This document shows, piece by piece, positions 35,172 to 43,230 of a stretch of 64,000 nucleotides of DNA (position 1 is its first letter; each line of letters starts with the position of its first letter). Origin of the DNA: Candidatus Riflebacteria bacterium HGW-Riflebacteria-2 (GTDB lineage Bacteria; Muiribacteriota; Ozemobacteria; Ozemobacterales; Ozemobacteraceae); NCBI GenBank assembly GCA_002839435.1, contig PGYA01000015.1, positions 1-64,000 of the forward strand, written 5' to 3'. Under the pieces are notes generated by a model that ran no database searches, was not told the DNA's origin, and saw only the letters and a program-made list of their open reading frames with translations. The position numbers were made by a program, and so were the translations under genes.

Positions 35172-37384
35172 GCAAAATTTCGAAACAGGCTGATATGACA
35201 AAATCTGACGGAACTGGCGGCGAGTCAGAGAATTTTTCCCTGCCTGAAGTCAAATTGAGCATATGTCTGGAGGAGCTGGACTCTTCCGATACGATGACAC
35301 GCCAGTCAGCGATTGCCCAGTTGCATGATTTTATCTCTGACAGCAGAGCAGTCACAGCTCTTAAAAAACGCCGGCACATCGAAACCAGCCAAGAATGTAT
35401 CGCTGATCTTGATGAAATTCTCAAACTGGCTTTAACAGAAAAAGAACCACTGAAAATAGATGAGAGCCAAACAGGCAGCCCGGCCAGGATAGCTCAGCTA
35501 TGGTTAACAACTCCCGTAGCACAACTGGCCGGGTTGTTCAAACACCTCAAGAGCATTTCGACAGAAGATCAGATAATGGTTTTCTGCGAAGTTCTCAAAA
35601 ACACCGGTGAAACGGCACGCATACTGCCGCTGCTCGAATTAAGCCGAAGAGTTCTGGCTGCCGACACGTCAGTTGCCCAGCTCGAAAATCTTTTATCAAG
35701 CAACGTTTCATTACTGCTGATACGGGTAATCTCGCTGTTGATAAAACTACAACCGGCAAGACTGATGAACCGGCTGCCGCAGTTGCTCGTGCATCAGAAT
35801 CTGCAAGTGCGCCTGATGGCAATCAAAGGTCTGCACCTTTTGTCTAAAGCTCAGGCAATAAGACTGCTGAACGAACTTATATCATCAGGCAACCGGGGCA
35901 GGCAATATTCAGCCTTTACGTCTCTCTTTGTGCTGCCCTTTGAAGATACCGGCGACATTGTAATCAGGCTCATTGAAAGCCCTGAGCTGCCGGAAAATCT
36001 CGAACATGTCATCCGCTATCTGGTATACAACAACCCGGATCTGCGGTTTTTTAAACGCATCACGCTCTCATATCTCATGCACGGCAAAAGAATCGCCAGA
36101 TTGCAGAGTTACTGGCATTTAGCTGCCAGAAGCCTTGTAGTATCTGGTCTGACTCAAAAAAGCGAGCAGGTCCTTAAAAACGAGATGCTGGCGACAGCCA
36201 GAGAGCTGATTAGGACACATCTCAAACAGAGAGAAGAAGTAAAAGAAGAAAACCGGCTACCGGTCAGAACCAGAAATCAGAAACTGGCCAGTTTTGCAGC
36301 CGCTGAGCAGATAGATAAAAGCCAGACCAGGCAACTTCTCGAATTGTGTTCACAACTTTCTGACAGCGACGAAATACTCTCTGGAATAGACCTGGTTAAT
36401 AAGCACAAACTCTTTTCAGGCGAATTCTGCAGCTGGCTCGAAAGCCTTCTCGACAGTGATTCAGCTCAAGTTGTCATTCCCGCCATAAAAACCCTTGAGC
36501 AGGCTGGCCAGCTGCGCCTGCTGCCGCATCTGCCCGTTCTTGTATTCAGTCAGAATATTGCTGTCGCCAGCGCCAGTCTCGAAACTTACGCCGGTATTTT
36601 TCCCGACAAACTGGCTGAGAAATTAAAACTCTGGCTGCGTGACAAAGACAGCAAAATACGCGCAGTAGCCTATCAGGGGCTGCTCAAAGTCGATTTTCAA
36701 AGAGCTCGTGAAATAATCATGTCACTTTTTAAAAGCAGCAGAAATATTGAACTGATCAAATACTACAGCCCCATACTGCTGGTTAACCCTGATCGGTCAA
36801 CCGCTTACAAGCTGAGCATAATTGCTGAAAGCTGCTCTGGTGAACTAAAAAAGCATTTCACCCTGCTGGCGCACGAAATCCAGCAGGTGCTGGGAGCGCC
36901 AGAAAACGAGGATCAGCCTGCCTCTTTCATCAACGATGCCGGCCTTATGCAACAGTGGGCTGTGATTCATGCTAAAATCAGACAGATCAGCTATGAAAAC
37001 AGGCAGATGGAACTGGGCGATCTATTTGGCTCAAAGGGCATGAATCTGGCACTGGCCGGCCTGCTGATTATTGCAGCGCTGCTTTTTATCGGTAATTTCG
37101 AGATTCCGTCAAATTTGCGACAGCCAGCGCAGGTTCCCGTAGCACCAACGACTTTTTCCAACGATCTCGGCGGCATGCAAGCAGATGCCCCGGCAGAAAC
37201 AGTCTCCAGACCATGGGATTACCAGATTCCCGAACTGGCAACACCGCCGGCAAGTCTTTATCAAAACCAGAGTCTCGAAGAATTTGCAGCAGTGCATGAA
37301 GAACTGGCGCGTGAGACAACAGCTTCCTCGACCCAGGCAGCGAAGAAATCACCTCAGATCAGACTGGAGGAAAAATTCAGATGA
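35168..37384 (+). CDS. HEAT-repeat membrane protein (paralogue B)
   Basis: A 738-residue relative of the protein at 22972-25380. Helical HEAT-like repeats fill residues 20-600 (TMTRQSAIAQLHDFISD, LQVRLMAIKGLHLLSK, LPHLPVLVFSQNIAVASASL). One membrane helix lies near residue 620-638 (MNLALAGLLIIAALLFIG); about 100 residues follow it. Matching blocks with paralogue A include LPHLPVL and the region after it. It is coupled by ATGA to the large GspK-like gene before it and to the pilin gene after it, which ties HEAT scaffold and pseudopilins into one functional unit. Confidence 0.87.
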   Translation: MSKISKQADMTKSDGTGGESENFSLPEVKLSICLEELDSSDTMTRQSAIAQLHDFISDSRAVTALKKRRHIETSQECIADLDEILKLALTEKEPLKIDESQTGSPARIAQLWLTTPVAQLAGLFKHLKSISTEDQIMVFCEVLKNTGETARILPLLELSRRVLAADTSVAQLENLLSSNVSLLLIRVISLLIKLQPARLMNRLPQLLVHQNLQVRLMAIKGLHLLSKAQAIRLLNELISSGNRGRQYSAFTSLFVLPFEDTGDIVIRLIESPELPENLEHVIRYLVYNNPDLRFFKRITLSYLMHGKRIARLQSYWHLAARSLVVSGLTQKSEQVLKNEMLATARELIRTHLKQREEVKEENRLPVRTRNQKLASFAAAEQIDKSQTRQLLELCSQLSDSDEILSGIDLVNKHKLFSGEFCSWLESLLDSDSAQVVIPAIKTLEQAGQLRLLPHLPVLVFSQNIAVASASLETYAGIFPDKLAEKLKLWLRDKDSKIRAVAYQGLLKVDFQRAREIIMSLFKSSRNIELIKYYSPILLVNPDRSTAYKLSIIAESCSGELKKHFTLLAHEIQQVLGAPENEDQPASFINDAGLMQQWAVIHAKIRQISYENRQMELGDLFGSKGMNLALAGLLIIAALLFIGNFEIPSNLRQPAQVPVAPTTFSNDLGGMQADAPAETVSRPWDYQIPELATPPASLYQNQSLEEFAAVHEELARETTASSTQAAKKSPQIRLEEKFR

Positions 37385-37920
37385 TCAATCGCAGGCGCGC
37401 TGGGTTTTCTTTCGCGGAAATTGTTGTAGCCATCGCAGTATTTGCAATGCTGGCAATCCCTCTATATCAGTCTTTACACGGAGTTCAAACAGACACGCGC
37501 AAAAGCATCAACTATTTTCGCGCAATGGAACTGGCAGACGAGGCTATTGAATACGTTCGCCTGCTTCCCGTCGATCATGAATTCAAGCAAAAAGCCGAAG
37601 GCTTTTCTGGCAGCATGCTGATCGAGCAGTCAGACGACAGCTTCTCTGCAGCTAAAATAGCGGTTGGCGACAATCCCAGATATAGAGATTTTCTTGTTTC
37701 AGATATTCAATATTCTGAGCAATATAATCCGGCCTGTTTTTATCGAACGGTAGAGGTCGCTGATTTGAGCGGCGCCAGCTATGCGGGACTGCTGAAAAAG
37801 GTCGTTGTAACGGTTTACTGGGATAACGCCAGCGCAAGGAACAACCTGCACGACCTTTCGCGCAAAACCAACAAAGTTGTTCTCGCGACTCTGATCACCG
37901 ACTGGGAGAAGCAGCCATGA
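37381..37920 (+). CDS. Prepilin-like protein (GspI/PilV-like, triad B)
   Basis: A 179-residue protein with leader MINRRRAG and mature start FSFAEIVVAIAVFAML (Glu5 present). The head has beta strands and the tail VVTVYWDNASARNNL, close to the V-x-W motif of GspI-like pilins. Both ends overlap neighbours by ATGA, so it is translated with the HEAT gene and the next pilin. Confidence 0.87.
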   Translation: MINRRRAGFSFAEIVVAIAVFAMLAIPLYQSLHGVQTDTRKSINYFRAMELADEAIEYVRLLPVDHEFKQKAEGFSGSMLIEQSDDSFSAAKIAVGDNPRYRDFLVSDIQYSEQYNPACFYRTVEVADLSGASYAGLLKKVVVTVYWDNASARNNLHDLSRKTNKVVLATLITDWEKQP

Positions 37921-38591
37921 AGTCGTTGCCGCCTAATATTCGGGGCCTGACTCTTATCGAGATCATCGCCGGAACCCTCATCATCAGCATAGTAATGTAT
38001 ATGATCTCAAGTTTCACCAGTAATATGGCTTTTAAATACAAACATGGTTTCGTAAGTCTCGAAAATTTCAGGCAGGCGCATCAGGCAGTTAACATGCTGC
38101 GACATGATTACAACATGGCCTGCCCTTACGTTACGGCCGGCGACGGTATCGAAGAGCTCAAAAAATTTCTGATGACCCCTCTGGCCGTAACCAGTATCAA
38201 CGAAAAATTTGTTGGGGCAAACCGCCGTATTCGAATCTCACCGACGCAACTCATCTTTTACAAGTATGCCGAAATCGGTTTCAGCATTAGCGAGCAACCT
38301 CAGGTAGAGGAAGTTGAATATAGATTCAACCCGGCAGAAAAAAAGCTGATAAGGCAATGCGGTGAAAATATCAGAGAATTCCGAGGTTTTCGCGAGGTCG
38401 AGTTCAAGGCTTTCGTGCACGCCGGCAATCCGCTGGTGCCTGCCGTCTGGGCCAGGATATTACTAGATCAGGACTATTATAAAGACAGCGAAAAGCCACT
38501 TGAACTTACCGTCTTTTTCAACAGTAATTTCGTTGCCGATGCGATCAATCACAATGACTGGCAGTATCGAACTTATCACCAGCCAAGGTGA
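37917..38591 (+). CDS. Prepilin-like protein (GspJ/PilW-like, triad B)
   Basis: A 224-residue protein with leader MKSLPPNIRG and mature start LTLIEIIAGTLIISIVMYMI (Glu5 present), then a long beta-rich head. Size and position after a GspI-like gene fit GspJ/PilW. It is the last gene of the ATGA-coupled operon 32946-38591. No terminator is obvious; the next gene has its own promoter. Confidence 0.85.
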   Translation: MKSLPPNIRGLTLIEIIAGTLIISIVMYMISSFTSNMAFKYKHGFVSLENFRQAHQAVNMLRHDYNMACPYVTAGDGIEELKKFLMTPLAVTSINEKFVGANRRIRISPTQLIFYKYAEIGFSISEQPQVEEVEYRFNPAEKKLIRQCGENIREFRGFREVEFKAFVHAGNPLVPAVWARILLDQDYYKDSEKPLELTVFFNSNFVADAINHNDWQYRTYHQPR

Positions 38592-38603
38592 AGATTTTAT
38601 TTA

Positions 38604-38633
38604 TTACATTTCCGGAATTTCTTACGTTATAAT
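38604..38633 (+). promoter_or_regulatory. Promoter of the 311-residue protein gene
   Basis: A perfect -10 TATAAT (38628-38633) lies 31 bases before the ATG at 38664. The -35 is weak (TTACAT, 38604-38609, 18-base spacing). Confidence 0.45.
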
Positions 38634-38663
38634 TTTTAAAAGTCAGATGAAGGAGGGCAAAAA

Positions 38664-39599
38664 ATGGTTTGCAAACTCAATAATGCCTCTGTAATCGCCT
38701 GGTGTCTTATTTTTTCGCTCATTTTGCAGCCAGTTATCTTTGAAGCCGCCTTATATGCCGGCGAAGCCGACGCTCAAGTAAAAAAGGTTGAAGAGTCCAA
38801 CACCCAGACTCAGCAGGCCAAAACAGACATAGATGCAGTTGACACCTCGAAGTGGACAATAAAACTCAGTACTCTCGACAAAATTGGCATTGCAATCGGA
38901 AATTTCTTCAAAAAAGGCTTGAAAAAGCAGATTAAAAAGGCCCAGAAAGAACTGGAAACGGCAAAAATCAAGTTCACCGAGAGCAAAACGAAAGTAGGAG
39001 AGGCCTCGAAAAAGTCAGATAAAGCCGCTGCCGACACCAAAGCAGCAGTAGCCAAGTCAGACTCTGCCAGTAGCAAGGAAAACCTGAAAGCAGCAGCGGC
39101 AGCTACGAGCGCGGCCCAGACCGCGTTGCGTGGAGTAGGAGAAATGCTGCAGGGAATCGCGAGTATACTGTCGGCAGCGGCAATGGTTATTGGTCTTGCC
39201 GGCAAAGGGTGTTCTGCCCTGAGCGCAATTCCCTACGTCGGAGCATTCATTGGAGCAGTAGGCGTAGTCTTATCAGGCGTTGCAGGTCTTTTAAGCAAAA
39301 TTGCCGCTGTGATAAAGGTGGCCGGAGCAGCGGTTATCTCAGCCGCCAATGCAGCCCAGATCAGTGAGACTGATTTCACCAAGTTTGCCAATGATGCCGC
39401 TTCTGCCTGGAAAAACTCTGGCAACGAATACTTTGCATCAGCAAAACCGACCACCGGCGCAGAAGTCAAAGAAGAGCAGGCGACCGGCTCCGCCAAGCAG
39501 GAAGTCAGCATCACTTCTGAGCAAAACCAGTCTACAGCTCCGGCTGCTTCTCAGGAAACGATCAAAGAACCGGCCGCGTTACCTGGAGCAGCTGAATGA
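38664..39599 (+). CDS. Secreted coiled-coil/hydrophobic-hairpin protein
   Basis: I do not recognise a named family for this 311-residue protein. A signal-like hydrophobic segment lies at residues 10-30. Residues 35-130 are Lys/Ala/Glu-rich and would form long coiled coils (KKQIKKAQKELETAKIKF). Residues 145-235 are almost uncharged, rich in Ala, Gly, Val and Ile, with about three membrane-like helices (IASILSAAAMVIGLAGKG, GAFIGAVGVVLSGVAGLL, IKVAGAAVISAANAAQ). A polar tail follows. The layout recalls secreted pore-forming or translocator proteins, but that is only a resemblance. AGGAGGG precedes the ATG by six to seven bases. Confidence 0.75.
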   Translation: MVCKLNNASVIAWCLIFSLILQPVIFEAALYAGEADAQVKKVEESNTQTQQAKTDIDAVDTSKWTIKLSTLDKIGIAIGNFFKKGLKKQIKKAQKELETAKIKFTESKTKVGEASKKSDKAAADTKAAVAKSDSASSKENLKAAAAATSAAQTALRGVGEMLQGIASILSAAAMVIGLAGKGCSALSAIPYVGAFIGAVGVVLSGVAGLLSKIAAVIKVAGAAVISAANAAQISETDFTKFANDAASAWKNSGNEYFASAKPTTGAEVKEEQATGSAKQEVSITSEQNQSTAPAASQETIKEPAALPGAAE

Positions 39600-39657
39600 G
39601 CTGACTCAACCGCCAAAATATTGTTACAATAGCGAAATGTGGAGAAACTCTGGACAT

Positions 39658-40170
39658 ATGATCGCCAACTATAAAAGCCTGACTAACATGAAAACACGGC
39701 AGGGAATGTCTCTGCTTGAGGTTCTGCTGGCTACTGTTATTTTTACGTTAGCGTTCATACCGCTGATGCGACTTTTTTCAGAAACGGGTCTTTCGCAACA
39801 ACGCATGTTAAGGGATTTTCCGGTAACTCTTAGTATTGCTGAAAGAGTTTTGATGACAATAGAAAACGAAATTGACGAAGGGCGCTTTGATGTTGCCATG
39901 TTTGCCGGCGGCGGCGACAAGGGAGTCGATATAACCGAAGCAGTGCTGGAAAACAACGAGGTCAGTATGGCTCTCGATAAATTCTACGGCCAGGACAACA
40001 TGGATGCAACACAGTATCTGGCCAGATGCAAAGTGTTGTTGTCATCGAAACCGACTGCTGATCCGAACCTGATTGAACTGAAGCTTAATTTTTACTGGAA
40101 CGACAGAAATTATGAAAAGAATAAATTTACTCACAATGTCGAACTACAACTTCTGAAGAGGAAGGAATAG
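39658..40170 (+). CDS. Prepilin-like protein (GspI/PilV-like, triad C)
   Basis: A 170-residue protein with a leader ending MKTRQG and mature start MSLLEVLLATVIFTLAFIPL (Glu5 present). The tail LKLNFYWNDRNYEKN matches GspI-like heads. Start is uncertain: ATG at 39658 (weak GGAG 13 bases upstream), 39688 (closest to the leader) or 39637. First of three closely spaced genes. Confidence 0.82.
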   Translation: MIANYKSLTNMKTRQGMSLLEVLLATVIFTLAFIPLMRLFSETGLSQQRMLRDFPVTLSIAERVLMTIENEIDEGRFDVAMFAGGGDKGVDITEAVLENNEVSMALDKFYGQDNMDATQYLARCKVLLSSKPTADPNLIELKLNFYWNDRNYEKNKFTHNVELQLLKRKE

Positions 40171-40174
40171 CATT

Positions 40175-40687
40175 GTGAAACATCAATCTCGCTCAAATCG
40201 CGGAGTAACTATAGTTGAAGCCTGTATCTATGCAGTTATTTTTGCCATCTTCATGGGAATTGCAACCGGAGCCTTCTTCTGGATGCGAAAATCCCTCGAC
40301 GCTACCCAGAAGATAGGCAATCTGCAAGATCTACGACTGGCATCCATATATGTCAACAATGAACTGTCATACGGTAACCGCATTCTTTTTCCGCCTGTTT
40401 CCAACGATAAATACCACCAGGTTCTTTTCAAGAATGACCGTAACGAACTACTGGTATTCTTTCTCGACAAAGATATGCGCCTCAACCTGCTGAACTATGA
40501 AAAATACAAAAGCAACGATCCCCGCGGTCTGATAATTATTGCCAACAACGCTATCGAGTTTACCGTTGAACGACCGGATGCCCATCTTATCAAATATTTT
40601 GTGCGAATTCGTGATGAAGATAACAAAGAAAACGTTATTGCCAACGCCGTGAAAATGCGTAACACCGAAACCAATGAGCCCTGGTAA
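40175..40687 (+). CDS. Prepilin-like protein (GspJ/PilW-like, triad C)
   Basis: A 170-residue protein with leader MKHQSRSNRG and mature start VTIVEACIYAVIFAIF (Glu5 present), followed by a beta-rich head. It starts at a GTG with AGGAAGGAA upstream, four bases after the preceding stop. Its last bases overlap the region just before the next gene's ribosome-binding site. Confidence 0.83.
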   Translation: MKHQSRSNRGVTIVEACIYAVIFAIFMGIATGAFFWMRKSLDATQKIGNLQDLRLASIYVNNELSYGNRILFPPVSNDKYHQVLFKNDRNELLVFFLDKDMRLNLLNYEKYKSNDPRGLIIIANNAIEFTVERPDAHLIKYFVRIRDEDNKENVIANAVKMRNTETNEPW

Positions 40688-40703
40688 GAACAGGAGTTTG
40701 AAC

Positions 40704-42464
40704 ATGCTTACTAAAAAAGGTATCGCTATTCCGATTGCTCTGGTTCTGATTTCTGTAATGATGATTTTTCTGGTATCCATGCTCAATTTCTCCAGCAATG
40801 AATTGCATAGCGTCAAGACCTACTATGAACGCAAACGCGCAGAGTATCTTGCCTACTCTGGCTTGAATTGGGCAGAGTCTCAATTGATGCGCAAAAGATG
40901 GTGGGTCAATCAGGGCTTTGACATATCAAATAAAGTGTCACGACCTACTGGCGGCACCGCAGTCCACGAATTTTTTGGCAGCGGCAATGGCAAAACTTAT
41001 GTTATCGCTGAAGAATTTGAATCAACCAATCCATCGCCAGTAGAAGGCTACGACAAAGTACAGCGCCTAGACCACATCAGAGTATTTTCAGTCGGCGAAT
41101 ATAAGGGCTCAAAAGTTCTGGTATATGGCAAGTTCATTATGAGTCCCGAACCTTTTTTGAATTCTGACAGCACCGAAGGCGCCGATACGCAGGTATCCGC
41201 GGCATCAGGCGAAGGAGTCGCGTCAATTATAGTGCCAAAACCATGGTCACAGGATGGCCCGGTTCCAACAATACTTGTTGTAAAAGAAATAAACAATCAA
41301 GTTGGCGACAAGGTTGATCCAAATACAATTATTGCCTCGGTAGAAGGTCATGATGACGACCCCGTTGACATTACCATGAGCTGGGATATCAAATCTCCCG
41401 CCTTCGGCAAGCTCACAAAAATAAATTTTACGGTTGGCCAGAAAATTTTTGCTAATGATGTTTTCGGCGAATGCAGCGACGAACTGATGACCGCCGCAAG
41501 GTCTAATAAAACCCTTAAAAAGATGGTTCGTGTCACCAAAATAATAGATCGCTCGATTACCGACCTTGACCTGACAGATTTTGATGTCAGACGCGCCAAG
41601 GTCGATAAATACATAAAGGAATTATCGGAAAAATATGTTATCAATTACGCCAAAAACCAGCCACATATAAGCAATCTCGAAAGTTCTTTTGCAAGCCTGG
41701 CAACAAGCGAAACAGTCAGTAAAGAAGAGGTAATAAAACGACTCGAAGACGTCCCCGCCTCAACCGGTCTCTCAGCCGAAATTGCCGGCAACAAATTTCT
41801 CGAAGACATGATCGAAAAGTGGGTAATGCCAGGTCTCGATGCCCAGCAACGGTCTCAATTTCCTGGTAACAGCGAATATCATCTCGCCATAGGAAAGAGC
41901 ACGCCACGCGCAGAAATCATGGAAGTTCTCGCACATTTTGGCAGGCTCGGCGACATTGAAACCAGGCCTAGAAAAGATCCTGAGCTGTATAAAATCCCGT
42001 CAACTGAGAGATATAAAACAATAATGGATCTGGCCAACGCGCAGAAATCAACGTCTGACTTTATTCACGATGCGACTTTTCTCGCCGACGCCGCCAAAAA
42101 AATAAAGGTAGTTTTCAATAAGGGAACACCATGGGATGATGGGTATTTTCAAGAACTGGTTGCTGCTGGCACCATCAACGCGGCTGACTACTGGTTCTGG
42201 CCATCCAGAAATGGCTGGTATACTAAACCAGACATCACTATCACACCGGTAGAGATCCCCTACAATTTTGTCAACAAAACATCTGGCAACCCATTTATGA
42301 TGGAAGTCAGCTACGTTCTGAACTACCTGCGCAAGCATTATGACGAAGGACTTGCCGCGCCTCCGGGCAGTACAATCCGACTACCCAGCGATCAGCAGGA
42401 CACACCTCAGCAACCGGGCCCGCCCGATTCGACCGGAGCGTCATATAGCGGTGTTTCTTCTTGA
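40704..42464 (+). CDS. GspK/PilX-like pseudopilin with barrel-sandwich insert (triad C)
   Basis: A 586-residue protein beginning MLTKKG then IAIPIALVLISVMMIFLV: pilin-type leader and helix with Ile, not Glu, at position 5, as in GspK-like tip pilins. Residues about 180-270 look like a lipoyl/biotinyl-type barrel-sandwich hybrid: PTILVVKEINNQVGDKV, then NTIIASVEG, then SPAFGKLTKINFTVGQKIF. The usual modified Lys motif (MKM or DKA) is not seen, so it is more like the HlyD adaptor type. The C-terminus is helical with a proline-rich tail. CAGGAG lies seven bases before the ATG at 40704. Third gene of triad C. Confidence 0.8.
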   Translation: MLTKKGIAIPIALVLISVMMIFLVSMLNFSSNELHSVKTYYERKRAEYLAYSGLNWAESQLMRKRWWVNQGFDISNKVSRPTGGTAVHEFFGSGNGKTYVIAEEFESTNPSPVEGYDKVQRLDHIRVFSVGEYKGSKVLVYGKFIMSPEPFLNSDSTEGADTQVSAASGEGVASIIVPKPWSQDGPVPTILVVKEINNQVGDKVDPNTIIASVEGHDDDPVDITMSWDIKSPAFGKLTKINFTVGQKIFANDVFGECSDELMTAARSNKTLKKMVRVTKIIDRSITDLDLTDFDVRRAKVDKYIKELSEKYVINYAKNQPHISNLESSFASLATSETVSKEEVIKRLEDVPASTGLSAEIAGNKFLEDMIEKWVMPGLDAQQRSQFPGNSEYHLAIGKSTPRAEIMEVLAHFGRLGDIETRPRKDPELYKIPSTERYKTIMDLANAQKSTSDFIHDATFLADAAKKIKVVFNKGTPWDDGYFQELVAAGTINAADYWFWPSRNGWYTKPDITITPVEIPYNFVNKTSGNPFMMEVSYVLNYLRKHYDEGLAAPPGSTIRLPSDQQDTPQQPGPPDSTGASYSGVSS

Positions 42465-42467
42465 GAC

Positions 42468-43091
42468 CTACTCTTTGGGCACCCACTTACCATCGATCTG
42501 AAGGTAATTAAACGAATCGGTGTTTACATCGAATTCCTCTTCTGCTCCGCGAAAACCACTGTTCTCAATGGTAATTTTCTTGCCGGCAGCGATCTCTCTG
42601 ATTTCGCCGTTATTGGCAGTAACCGAAACGCGCCCCTCTTCCACTCCCACAACTGTCATACCATCCAGTATGCGAACCACAAATCTGGTTCCAAGAACAC
42701 AGGTGACGGCGTGCGGCGCCTTGACCTTAAAACCTTCCTTGTTCTTATCTATTTTGTATATGGCAACTCCAGCCTTCTGAAAAATAGAATCCTTGCCGGC
42801 TTCGAGCTCGAATATGCTGTCGGGCTTGATCTCAACAATCCCACGGTTAATTATTTCAAGACTTGCAAGTGAAGCTTCGCCAGTCTTAAAAACTCCCCCC
42901 ATATCCAGGGTATCGTTTACTTTTGCACTAACAAACGATTGCGCTGAGGCATTTTTGATCTCAGCTGTACCGTCCACCGAAAGCACTTTGGCAGTAACAT
43001 CGATTCCGTCTTTACTGCAACCGACAAAAGCCACAGCAAAAACCAGCACAATAAGAGCCAGGGGCACAACCCCATGTTTTACTGGATTCAT
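42468..43091 (-). CDS. FecR domain lipoprotein
   Basis: A 207-residue predicted lipoprotein: signal helix VPLALIVLVFAVAF followed by the lipobox VGC (Cys near residue 25). The rest is a FecR-like domain with repeated beta strands (TAEIKNASAQ, GIVEIKPDSIFEL, VKAPHAVTCVLGTRFVV, EEGRVSVT). FecR domains usually sit in anti-sigma factors; here there is no sigma factor beside it and no cytoplasmic part. AAGGAG lies eight bases before the ATG. Convergent with the GspK-like gene by a three-base gap. Confidence 0.85.
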   Translation of the reverse strand: MNPVKHGVVPLALIVLVFAVAFVGCSKDGIDVTAKVLSVDGTAEIKNASAQSFVSAKVNDTLDMGGVFKTGEASLASLEIINRGIVEIKPDSIFELEAGKDSIFQKAGVAIYKIDKNKEGFKVKAPHAVTCVLGTRFVVRILDGMTVVGVEEGRVSVTANNGEIREIAAGKKITIENSGFRGAEEEFDVNTDSFNYLQIDGKWVPKE

Positions 43092-43230
43092 ATGTAGTTC
43101 TCCTTAGCGATTCACTTCTCTTCAACTATGTAGAACGCAAAAAAATATGATTATGTAATTTATATCCGGACCTTTTTAGTTTATTCTTTTGTAAGATGAA
43201 TTACCAGCAATTGAATTGAAAGCTGAAACC

